The notes under the pieces are model-generated. The model had not been told where the DNA came from. It saw only the letters and a program-made list of their open reading frames with translations, and made no database searches. Shown piece after piece: positions 54,804-64,000 of a stretch of 64,000 nucleotides of DNA. The stretch is from Chara braunii (taxonomy: Eukaryota > Streptophyta > Charophyceae > Charales > Characeae): the NCBI GenBank assembly GCA_003427395.1, contig BFEA01000294.1, forward strand, positions 1,377,542 through 1,441,541, read 5' to 3'. Position numbers and translations under genes: made by a program. Numbering within the stretch: position 1 is the stretch's first letter; each line of letters starts with the position of its first letter.

Positions 54804-56213
54804 CTGCATCTGTCAGGAGAGGAGGGTTCTGATCCGGTGATTAGAAGACAAGCGGCACAGTACTGCCTTCGATCTGGGCATTTATTCCGCCGACCTACGG
54901 GATCAGGAATGTCATTATGAGTAATCTGTGACCCGGAGGAGAAGCAGTCCATAGTAGCAGAGCTACATGACGGTGTGGTTGGCGGACATAGAGGAGTAAA
55001 AGGAACGTATAAGAAGGCCCGCCGATTATACTGGTGGGAAGGACAGTACAAAGACATCGAGAAGTACTGTGTTACGTGCGAGGAGTGTCAGAAGAGATCG
55101 CTTGTCAGGTACAAGGAGCCGCTTCATCCTTCTTATCCTACCAGACCTGGTGAGAAAGTGCACATCGATCTAGTAAAGATGCCGAAAGGCGTAGGAAATA
55201 TGAATTACGTCGTGAATATCAGAGATGACTTTACTGGATTCGTCAATGGAAAGCCTATCAGAACGAAGGCGACCAAAGAAGTGAAGAGCTTTTTTCTGGA
55301 GTATCTGTCTAGATATGCGTGCGTAAGTAAGATTGTGATGGATAGAGGAGCGAAGTTTCTAACGAATGAGGTTCAGAATATGTTCAAGAAAGCAGGAGCT
55401 AGAGTATCCATAGCTTCTGCCTATCATCCCCTGTCCAATGCGCGTGTAGAGCGAGGCCATCAGTCATTGATAGCATCATTGTCCAAGTGGTGTAGAGGTA
55501 ATGATAGTGACTGGCCAAAGTATTTCCGATATGCGATATGGGCAGACAATGTCACCGTCCGTGCTAGCACAGGATACCCGCCTTATACTCTGTGGTTTGG
55601 AAGGCACTGCCCTCTGCCAATAGAGTTCAATGTAGACAGTTAGACTACAGTTGACTGGGCGGATAGTATGACACGGGAGGAGCTTTTGGCAGTCAGGACT
55701 AGGCAGATAGCGTACGGGCTGGAGGACAATCTCATGACCGCGTCCGATCGATTGGTGGTAGAGAGAGGCCAAGGCAAGGAAAAGTGGGATAAAGATGTCA
55801 GAATCAGAAAGGAAAAGATTGGAGTCGGCGACATGGCAATGCTCTACGACGCTGCATTGGAGAGAACATGGTTAGGAAAACTGGCTAACAGATGCATGGG
55901 GCCCTATCGGGTGGTTGGTGCGCTAACCTGGGGAGCCTATATGATTGCGGAGTTAGATGGGTCCAAGTGGAAGGATCCTGTGGCGGGAGCTAGACTGAAA
56001 TCGTTTAAGGCAAGGGAAACCCCTACTTCTGCCCTGAGACTAACAGATCCTACTAAGGGGAAGGGGAAAGCCAAGGTGGCAGATGAAGGACCGTCGAGAC
56101 GATTCGAGATAGGTGAGAGTTCGAAAAAGAGGAAGAAAGCAGGGACCAGGAAAGTGAAGGGCTTAACGCTAGGTAAGAAAAATAAATGGTTTTTTTGTGC
56201 TACGAAGGCCTAA
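54804..56213 (+). pseudogene. Integrase and basic C terminus of the fourth Gypsy element
   Basis: The zinc module is intact (HDGVVGGHRGVKGTYKK and CVTCEECQK, HHCC). The DDE core reads VHIDLVKMP, SKIVMDRGAKFL and HPLSNARVERGHQSLI, so Asp, Asp and Glu are all present. A TAG at 55641-55643 follows FNVDS. The frame then continues from 55668 with IGVGDMAMLYDAALERTWLG, NRCMGPYRVVGALTWGAYMI, ARLKSFKARE and a Lys/Arg-rich tail. No chromodomain is seen. A further basic stretch follows in another frame to about 56400. Confidence 0.83.
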
Positions 56214-57410
56214 GTGTAGAGTCCGCATTAGACGAGGAGGCGCGTCTGCTGCTCCGTCATCCTCGCGAAGAAAGATATCGAGGAATATTCCTATATCAAA
56301 GTCCAAACGACCACTACTCAAGAGAGTGAAGAAACACCCTCTCAGTCCTAGAGTGCCATAAAAATCCAAGCGCCGAACAGATAAGCGCAAACATAAGAAC
56401 CATGCTCGAGTGGTCAGTCTGAATCTTATACGATTCGTCTGACTATGGCGGTGCGGGCTTGACGGGGCATCGAGAGGATGTCTGAGCTTGTTTGTCGGGC
56501 GGCCGAAGGTCAGTCGGCCACCCGAAATCCGACGGTTTAACCCCTATATTGACTTTATAGAGAGGGATTGACGGGGATTTTTGTCCGAGCCGTCGGGTGA
56601 AATTAGGGGTAGAAAAATGACCATTAATACTCTCCATGACAGGTATTAACACTGACCCTTGAAATCGACGAAACGAACGGCCACGGTTGTCGCGCCTAAT
56701 ACCCATGGTTCTTGATTGTTCTGAGGCTGATTCTGGAACAGGTAGCCCCGGGACGGAAATACGAACATGGGCCTTGGCGCGACTCTTTTGCATCAGCCAA
56801 TTGGTGTCGGAATGACCCCACAAATTTTTATTAATTTTAATATCAAAATTAAAAATTGAAAGGAGAATTAAAAAACAGTGAAAGGGATAAGAAAAACGGG
56901 ATATTCTCTATTTCATTAAATTTTCTTTATATTTAATTTTCATGGAATCGCCCAAATTATTTGTTATTTCCGGTAATGGAAAAAAAAAAAAAAAAAAAAA
57001 AAGACAAAACCATGAAAGGGGAAGAAAACATGGAGATTTTCGTTATTTAATTAAATCCCATCGAAATTTATTTTTGATAAATTGCCTTTATTTTCATTAA
57101 TTTTTATAATATATTTAAAAAAAAATAAAAAAAATTAAGAATGATAAAGGGGAGAAAACCCACGATTATTATATGATTGGCTAATATTTGCCCAAATTAT
57201 TTGAGATCAGATCCAACCCCGGATTATTTATTTATTCTATTTCCGACGATTCTCTCTTTTTCCTGACGATTGAGATTGCTCGCATGACTTGCCTGATTTC
57301 CCCGATTCCTACCCTCGCCGCCACTTATGTGTTATGAGTGTGGGATTAGATGGTTATCGTTGTGATACCGCTGTATTGTTTCGATTGTGTTTCTCGGTTA
57401 AATTGCGTCG
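56214..57410. other. AT-rich non-coding, poly(A) tract
   Basis: No gene is supported. 56220-56345 in one frame is Arg/Lys/Ser-rich and may be a frame-shifted end of the preceding pol. 56820-57240 is very AT-rich with poly(A) near 56980-57003, where a retroposed sequence or matrix-attachment-like DNA could sit. Confidence 0.4.
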
Positions 57411-58020
57411 GTGTGGCCACTGGTTCGGTTCGGTCACGGCAAGCTGGTTCGGGCACGGCAAGCTGGTTCAAGGCAGGTTCGGAACTATCAGGACATGGCT
57501 GCACGGTTCGGCGTTGACATGATACAGCAGCCTGACTCTTGTTTTCAGGTTCGGAACAGGCTCGACACCGGTATGGTGCAGGTTATTCAGGTTCGGATTT
57601 GGTGCGGTATGGTAATGGTTCGGTACTACCGAGGGATCGCAGTATTGCACGATATTTTACGTGTTACAAGCTCAAGACTGACTTGGCATCGGTATGGTAC
57701 ACGCCACTGCATTATTTTCAGGCTAGATATTGGTTCAGCCATGGAGGGACATATCTCGACATGGTTTTCAAGATCGGTATTGGTTCGGCATCGGTGCGCC
57801 ATCGTTATGGTACGCCCCGCTGCATTGTTTCCAGGTTCGATATTGGTTCGGGGTCAGTGTGGTACATGCCACTGCTTCATTTTCAGGTTCGGCATTGGCC
57901 TTGTACAGGCTGTTGCAGTTCAAGGTCGCAGCAACTCAGATTGGATAATTCAAGGTTCGGAATTGGTATGGTAACGCTACAGCTTGTTGCAGTTCAAATT
58001 GATGGTTTCCGGTTCGGGTA
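57411..58020 (+). repeat. Degenerate GGTTCGG / TTTTCAGGTTCGG repeat
   Basis: Words of the type TTTTCAGGTTCGG, ATTGGTTCGG, ATCGGTATGGTAC and GCCACTGCATTGTTT recur every 50-110 bp (near 57541, 57586, 57716, 57773, 57830, 57879 and 57952). Two frames stay open for more than 550 bases, as expected when a repeat lacks stop words; neither resembles a known protein. Confidence 0.6.
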
Positions 58021-59813
58021 CCGGACTGCCCTGTTACTATCTGCTCCGGGCTTGAAGCCCTGGTACCGCTGGGCTTATCTGGCCTGTGTTGGGGCCGTCA
58101 AGGTTTCGGGCCTGTGGACATTGGTTTCCACGTGCTTTGGTCCGTTGTGGTGCATGGGGAGAACTACAGTCTGCATATAGACAGGCCGGTGGACAGGAGG
58201 GAACATTGGGGCTGGGGACATTCAGCGTGCCAGGTGTCCGCTGCCAACATCCGCTCAGTTGACTTCTGAGTCTGCTCGCTGAGCAGGGGGGGGGGAGACG
58301 ATTCGGATGGGGCAAGGTCGGGGAGCGCGCAAGGTGTACCCAGTGGGCAGCCGGAGGTTGTCTGGCGCATGCCCGTTCGTAAGACAGTGTACACGTCGCT
58401 GCTTGTCACAGCTCGGGAGAAGCTCCGTTCGTGGGAAGAGAGAGGAAGTCGGCGTGCACCAGGCCCCCTCGGCCCACTTGCGCAAAGCTGATGAGGGAGA
58501 GGACACTGCGCTGCAGAGGGTGGTGCGGCCTGCATGAGCAAAGAACACGGGCAAGGTGTACTCGGTCCACATGCAGTTGGAGAAACGGCTCGATTGAAGC
58601 GCAGCTACGAGTGCACTGGGAAGAAGGGACCGTGTGTCTGGAGCATGCTGCCATCACGTGTTTTCGCATACAACTGTCTGAGGGCGATGCTTTGATCTTG
58701 TCTACGGTAGAACAGTGAGGGGATTCGGACTGGAGGAGAGCGGAGGAGCATGCCAGGCGGCGACCCACCAATCTGCGTTGGGATACGGATCAACGTTGGT
58801 GAACAGGCCTGTTGGGGGAAAGAACAGAGAAGGAGGACAATCCCTGACTATGCCTGGGGTAAAGAACCCTGTTGGGAGTGCCACCTGGCTTACCTTGAGA
58901 GGGAGCAAGTTGTACTCAGTGATCAGTGATCGTATGCAAAATGCTTGGGCCAATCGACGGGGATGCAGAGGATAAGGGACATGGAGCTTGAGTACGAGGA
59001 AAGAGCCTCCCGTGCTCCGCCCGCTTCTGACTCTTAGTATCAGGCGAACAATGTACTGATCGCTTACCTGCCGGAAATGGAAGCCTTCGAACATCTAGCG
59101 TAGATGTATCGCGCTGACATAGTGATTGGTGGATCGCGCGGACTCAGTGACTGGTCGTTTCACTGAACAGTAAGCGTACAAGCGGGCCCTTGCCTAGGGA
59201 AAAGTATCAACTAGTACGAGGAGAATCATCCTGAGGGTTAAGGAGTGGAGAAGGCTACCCGAGAGCGACATAACGCGCCTGGACAGGTTCGGGTCCGAGT
59301 TCAATCGAACTCGGGACAGCGTACGTGGAGGCAGGGGAAACTCAGCGTGACGAAGGCGGCGAGAGGTCCAGCAAGATAATGGAGGATGAATGAGAAAAAG
59401 AACACGGAGAGGGCGAACATAATAGAGAGGGAGTATGAAGTGGAGAAAAGCGATATTTTAGGGTGAAGAAGAGGGTGGGAGGTAGAAGGCCTCTCGCTGG
59501 TCGTTTCGGTGATTCTCTGAGGAATTAAGCCAGATGCATGACCTGTGAACAGACAAACAAAAAGATATCGAAGTTGCTGGTTCGTTCGCTGGCCCGTTTG
59601 ACAACCGAGAGCGAAGAGCTAGCTAATTGGCTCGGAACCTACGGTCCGAAACAGGGGTGTATCCATAACTAATTCCAACAGATCGGACCTGTAATGGATT
59701 TAGTGGTACAAATGATAATCGAGCCAGTTCTCGTGAAGAGTAGATGAAACGACAATTACAGCGAAAGTTACAACACTCGCTACTACCCAGAACAGGTATT
59801 TATTATCCCCACA
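58021..59813. other. No recognised gene
   Basis: Short ORFs on both strands without recognisable domains. It may be the upstream part of the Helitron at 59814 onward, but no Rep (HUH) motif was found. A poly(G) of nine bases lies near 58286. Confidence 0.4.
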
Positions 59814-61045
59814 GTGCGGCTTCGGAAACCTCCAACTGTGATATTAACGAGTCAACGATTTTGGCAGGGGGGTCGAACGTTTCACTCACGATTTCGCGCA
59901 CCCTTAAAACCTGATAACACTCGTCCCTTCTTGATTGCGAAACAAAGTGATCTTGCAGAGCTTATCCATCGTGCCGACTTGATTGTTTGGTACGAGGCTC
60001 CGATGAGTAACAAGTTTCACTTGGAAGCTTTTGACATCACGCTTCGGGACCTCTGTAACAATGACGAGCCGTTTGGTGGAAAAATTATACTTCTAGCTTG
60101 GGATTTTAGATAGGTTTTGCCCGTTATGAAATACGGATCGCGAGCGCAACAAATTGATACGTCGATGAAAATATCTCCTTTGTGAAATTTTTTTGAGGTT
60201 CATCAACTAACCAAAAATATGTGAATCTTAAGCTTAGGGAATGATGAAATGACACAAATGTGTGTCCACTTTCTTATGCATATTGGAAATGGTGACCATC
60301 CTCGTGTTGTTCCTAATGAACCTGCTGCGGTCAGATTGCCACGTGAGATTTGTACGGATAAACCAATTGATGAGTTGATTTCATGGACGTTTGATGATGT
60401 GTCGAACCATGTGGGGGATGCCGATTATTTCTTGCCTCGATTAATTATATGCCCTACTAATGACGATGTCAGTTCTGTTAACAACCGTGTTCTTGATGAC
60501 TTCCTTGGGGAGGTGCGTGACCTTTTCAGCGTTGATTATGCTGATTCGGATGATACCGGGTTTGGTATTGAGCGGGAGTTCTTCAACTCTCTCGACGAAT
60601 CTGGCCTTCCACCTCACAAACTGCGCTTAAAAATTGGTGCATTTGTGATGCTTTTCTGAAATTTATCACCGAAGCAAGGACTTTGCAACGGTCTGATGCC
60701 GATTCTGAAGAAAATCGTTAATGATGATTTGTTGGAAGTGACAATAATGCACACGGTAAAACAACACTGATCCCCAAGATTGATTTGACAAGCGATGGTG
60801 AGACAACTGGGCTCAAATGGTTTAGGAGACAATTTTCAGTCCGTCTTGCTTTTGCTGTAACGATTAACAAGTCGCAAGGACAAATTGTATCGTGTGTCGA
60901 GGTTTGGCTAAGCAAACCGGTTTTTGCGCATGGCCAACTGTACGTTGCTTTGTCGCGTGTTGGTCATCCCAACAACATCCGTGTTGCGTTGCCTGATAAG
61001 AATTTTTTAACTAAGAACATTGTATATCATGAACTTTTGGGATGA
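59814..61045 (+). pseudogene. Helitron Pif1-like helicase, C-terminal part, broken
   Basis: Frame pieces: GGRTFHSRFRAPLKP, LIVWYEAPMSNKFHLEAFD (Walker B, usually WDEAPM; the Asp is Tyr), LRDLCNNDEPFGGKIILLAW and DFR, then TAG at 60111-60113. After a frame change FLMHIGNGDHPRVVPNEPAA, LPRLIICPTNDDVSSVNNRV and ESGLPPHKLRLKIGAFVMLF, then LKWFRRQFSVRLAFAVTINK, SQGQIVSCVEV, HGQLYVALSRVGHP and TKNIVYHELLG. These are the late helicase motifs of the Helitron RepHel protein, which unwinds DNA for rolling-circle transposition. The Rep half and early helicase motifs are missing. Confidence 0.88.
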
Positions 61046-61120
61046 GTCTTTTTTTTTTTTCATCGAGCCTTGGCATTCCAAATAATTTTGTCATATTCTT
61101 TCTTTGCAGGCAACTCTCGA

Positions 61121-62631
61121 ATGCCGCATAAGTACGACACTCGTGCTAAAAGGAAAGCAATGGGAAACAACAATACCACTCAATATGATATGAATTTTAC
61201 GTCAAAACCTGGAGCCGAACATTCAGAGAGGTCGAAGAAAAGTGGAAATGATGAGAGGTCGGTGAATCTTGGAAGTGAACATCCTCAGGACGTTCATCAT
61301 GTTCTTAGTGAGGTTGAACGTCGATGTTCGCAAGGGAATACCCTTGATGATGCTGATAACATGGTTGTGGAGGGGGATGGTGACGATTGTCGTGTTGATG
61401 GGGATAGTTCACGTAGAGGTCAGTCGGGTAGGCCTGTTAACCTTACATTTGCTGCTGATGAGGATGATAACGTTACGGCGATTCGAAAAAAAACTATGCT
61501 AAAAAAGAGTCGTTGTGCGAAAACTGATCTTTTGGATTTCCCCGAAGTGTCGGAGCCTTCCTTGGTTGATAATCAGGTGGGACGACAACCTGTTGTTGAT
61601 GAAATGGGAACTCAGATTGTAAGAGCGCTGAATGCGCTCCCTGATGATGCACTTTCACCTCTTCCGTTTTGTGCAACACTTGCTAGACGTGCACCTGTTA
61701 ATGATTCATCTTCGCAATATCAACACAGTGGACGCGAAAGACATGTTTGCGGCACATCGCAACCACAAAATCCTCCAGGAGTTGAAGTACTGCCCGATGA
61801 TAACGATGCACCCACGATTCGCACTCTGAATCCGCGCGCTTACCTTGCTAGATGGTTTGACAATGCGCAGAAGGTTGACATCCAAAATGTCTTGACTGAG
61901 GTGTTTTTTGAAATGTTTGTCAAAAGTGTCACAATCGTAAAATATGAACGAATATGGAAAATTTCTTGGAGTGGAAAAAAAACAAACTCACTAATATGCG
62001 GTTGGAACGATGATTCCCTCTTCCTTTAGACCCGTTGAATGTTTCGGATTTGGAGGCTTCTTCGATGTTGCAATCACTTTTGAACGATGAGTTCACCGCT
62101 CTGTCTAATGAGGAGATTACTAGGATGACATTTCATTTGCCGCATTGTCCGACAAAACGGACCATTCCCCAAGCCTTTCACAAATATACACGGATACAAC
62201 AGCTTCTCAAAAAGATTCCTTCCGTGGTTGTTTCTTCCACTCCTCATTCCGCTCCAGTCCATAGACTCCCCCTTCAAGCAGCATCTCCTCCAAATTTTCA
62301 ACGTCTTGCGGATTATGCTTCACCTTCCAATATGTCAACGTCGATTGTCACTACTTCTGTTGTTGTTTCTGCTTTGCCGGCCTCTATGACTACTTCGTCT
62401 CCTGTCAGTTGTGTTGTGCCCGCTCATACGCCATCAACAGACCATCTGCATGTCCACACAGGACCATTGGAACAACCAAGTTCTTCTAATTTTAACATTA
62501 CCATGTACAACTCTGTTGAATCTATTGGTCCGAAAAAGACACTTGCACACCTGTCCTATCTTGATAGTTCTCACAGGGTTCAAGATATTGTGGAAGCAGC
62601 AGCAGAATTGAATACGAGTATGAACACTTGA
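61121..62631 (+). pseudogene. Unrecognised ORFs carried by the Helitron
   Basis: The chosen ATG at 61121 (MPHKYDTRAKRKAMGNN) follows TTTCTTTGCAG, a good 3' splice site. The frame is open to 62029 (Asp/Asn/Ser-rich, acidic, no known domain), ending in TTCCTTTAG, again splice-like, with a second frame (62035-62631, VSDLEASSMLQSLLNDEFTA, Ser/Thr/Val/Pro-rich) after it. A further piece, VDVAIHLDYNRQRRARFGTF, lies just beyond. The protein family is not recognised. It may be an element accessory protein or a captured host gene with introns. Confidence 0.5.
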
Positions 62632-63159
62632 AGATGTGTGGATGTTGCAATTCATCTCGATTACAATCGGCAAAGACGAGCTCGATTCGGAACTTTCGAG
62701 GAGTATCGTCGCAAAGTGTTGCAACGAGTTTCTGTTCGTGAGGTGTTGCAAGACTATCGTTCCAATGAAGGAAGTTGATTGGTCTTATAAGAGAGATGGG
62801 AAGACAAAGATGTTGATTGAGCGGTTGTCCAGGCGTTGCCTTAATGACAAATTTTTAGATGGTCGTCTTCAGTTTCAGTTACGTAATTGCCCCTACACGA
62901 GAGATGGAAAGGGAAAGACAAATAAATAAGGGAGGAAGAAGAGAGAGAGAGAGGGAAAAAAAAATAATTAAAAAAAAAAAATGATGTAATATTATTCCGC
63001 TTTTTTAAGTCAATATTGATTCCACTACGCAATAATTATGCCTTGATCATACTACGGTCACTTGCTTACTTAAATGAAACGAAAAATCTTCATATCATAC
63101 TTTTTTTCTTTTTTTACTCGTGTTCGTTTTTTTTTGTTTTTTGCTCTTTCATTTCTACT
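62632..63159 (+). other. Helitron 3' region, partly open frames
   Basis: Two overlapping frames: FGTFEEYRRKVLQRVSVREV in one and MKEVDWSYKRDGKTKMLIER with LSRRCLNDKFLDGRLQFQLR in the next. The change suggests a lost base or an intron. A (GA)n and A-rich stretch follows near 62930-62980. Confidence 0.35.
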
Positions 63160-63212
63160 CTCTCTCTCTCTTTGTCTCTCTCTTAATATATCTCTCCATC
63201 TCTTTCTTTCTT

Positions 63213-63303
<91 letters not shown>

Positions 63304-63340
63304 CTATCTTTTCTTTCTTTCTTTCTTTCTTTGTCTATCT
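63160..63340. repeat. (CT)n-(CTAT)n microsatellite
   Basis: (CT)n with interruptions from about 63160, long (CT)n to 63255, (CTAT)n to about 63302, then (CTTT)n. It lies inside the Helitron near its 3' end. Confidence 0.93.
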
Positions 63341-63440
63341 CTGTCTCTCCTCGCCCTTTTACTTACATTTTTTTTTCTATTGATTATTTTTTTAATTCGT
63401 GAATTAAAGTAGGACTTCGTAGCCAGTTACTCTTATTTCT

Positions 63441-63483
63441 GCGGGCGTGGCCCGCACCGCCTGCACCGCGGGCGCTTAGCTAG
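63441..63483 (+). other. Helitron 3' terminus (hairpin plus CTAG)
   Basis: A GC-rich hairpin is followed by GCTTAG and CTAG. A second possible stem GCGGGC-GTG-GCCCGC (63441-63455) overlaps the first. The hairpin acts as the termination signal of rolling-circle strand transfer. Confidence 0.75.
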
Positions 63484-63605
63484 TTTTTTTTTTAAGCACA
63501 CTTTAATTCATTATAATATCAAGAAGAGGCCGTAGACCTCACAATTCCACCCGGGTTATCTGACAGCATCAGCCAGCTTAGCTTAAAGGCAACTGTCTGC
63601 GGGAC
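63484..63605 (-). mobile_element. SINE copy D (minus)
   Basis: Poly(T) begins right after the Helitron CTAG. On the minus strand it reads TTTAAGCTAAGCTGGCTGAT, GCTGTCAGATAACCCGGGTG, GAATTGTGAGGTCTACGGCC and TCTTCTTG, then AATGAATTAAAGTGTGCTT and the A-tail. Nearly the same as copy C over the core. Confidence 0.8.
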
Positions 63606-64000
63606 TCACCTCTATCTAGTCCCAGTTCCTACTACAGGGCTACGCCTAGACCCAGATACCTGCAACTCTATTTAAGCTAAATGATATGAAGAAACAATTT
63701 GCCTTCAGTAACTGTCTGTTGCTAGTATTTCAGACTAAGTCTGGGATTAACACGGCCCAAAGGACAAAGTCTGGGTCCTAAACGACACTCCGCTAGTGGC
63801 CTACTGCGGCCCTAATAACCGAGTGCCCTGATTGTACCTGTGCTCTGGTACTAACGCTACCGTTTCAACAAACTTAGTCGCCCCCTGTGCTGACCACATC
63901 CGAGAGTCACTTGGACATCACTAGTTCTTTGCTTGAGTGAATCGCGGTCGGCTGATATTTTAGTGTTCATGTGCGCATAAACCATCGGATCTGCCTCCTG
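63606..64000. other. Right end, no recognised feature
   Basis: No gene, repeat or element end could be recognised in the last 395 bases. Confidence 0.5.

Larger units (their letters stand above)
52878..56213 (+). mobile_element. Fourth Ty3/Gypsy element (distinct lineage), internal region
   Basis: It follows the LINE directly. It carries a Lys/Glu-rich N-terminal part, RT, RNase H, integrase and a C-terminal basic region, in pol order RT-RH-IN. Motifs differ clearly from the three other Gypsy elements. LTRs, gag knuckle and protease were not recognised. Many stops are TGA at places where Arg or Trp is expected. Confidence 0.8.
59814..63483 (+). mobile_element. Helitron, 3' portion
   Basis: The right end is well supported: GCCCGC (63450-63455) pairs with GCGGGC (63468-63473), then six bases and CTAG (63480-63483) followed by T, the standard Helitron terminus (hairpin, CTRR, insertion before T). 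The helicase and a second coding region lie inside in the same orientation. The left end (TC) was not found; the start given is only the first recognisable coding base. Confidence 0.75.

Noticed and set aside
1-64000. CRISPR arrays, bacterial operons or riboswitches
   Set aside because: Repeats here are transposon-derived or microsatellites, and the genome is clearly eukaryotic.

Overview
Kind of organism. The window is nuclear DNA of a plant-lineage eukaryote with a very transposon-rich genome. Evidence: a Ty3/Gypsy primer binding site of the plant initiator-tRNA-Met type at 2300-2311, chromodomain-type integrase tails, a PIF/Harbinger transposase with a Myb/SANT-like partner, a Helitron end, LINE pieces with a zf-RVT zinc knuckle, and long compound microsatellites next to assembly gaps. 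A large-genome charophyte alga such as Chara would fit, but that is inference. I see no intact host gene, no canonical rRNA or tRNA gene and no CRISPR. Almost every coding region is a broken transposon gene.

Layout. 1-913: repetitive, ACGTG-rich DNA. 914-18815: one Ty3/Gypsy element bounded by an ATTT target duplication. Its 5' LTR is 914-2297, its gag-pol is 3816-8945, and its 3' LTR is split into 8987-9318 and 17553-18815. Between the two LTR halves sits an 8.2-kb non-coding element (9319-17552, TG...CA, CCGG duplication) that contains two sets of hairpins with paired stem changes. 18816-25034: an older Gypsy element whose pol holds an in-frame 573-bp tandem duplication. 25988-27180: the 3' end of a third Gypsy element. 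29647-31111: a PIF/Harbinger transposase pseudogene, followed on the minus strand by tandem Myb/SANT-like pseudogenes (33765-35433). 36891-45275: SINE copies, two minus-strand LINE 3' ends, a 747-bp foldback element and microsatellites. 45499-48502: two TTA-type MITEs of one family flanking a Penelope-like reverse transcriptase. 48960-52870: a LINE whose RT is interrupted by a module array. 52878-56213: a fourth Gypsy element of a different lineage. 57411-58020: a degenerate GGTTCGG-rich repeat. 59814-63483: a Helitron 3' portion (helicase, an unrecognised accessory ORF, terminal hairpin and CTAG), with a SINE poly(T) directly after it.

How it fits together. The first 25 kb is three layers of nested insertion: the older Gypsy element, the younger Gypsy element inside it, and the non-coding element inside that one's 3' LTR. 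Premature stops in several unrelated elements are mostly TGA or TAG at places where Trp, Arg or Gln is expected, as C-to-T decay of methylated DNA would give. Short tandem duplications recur inside many of the elements. The most unusual signals are the non-coding 8.2-kb element with its TAAGTT-loop and TTGA-loop hairpins, the six-copy SINE family, and the module array inside the LINE.
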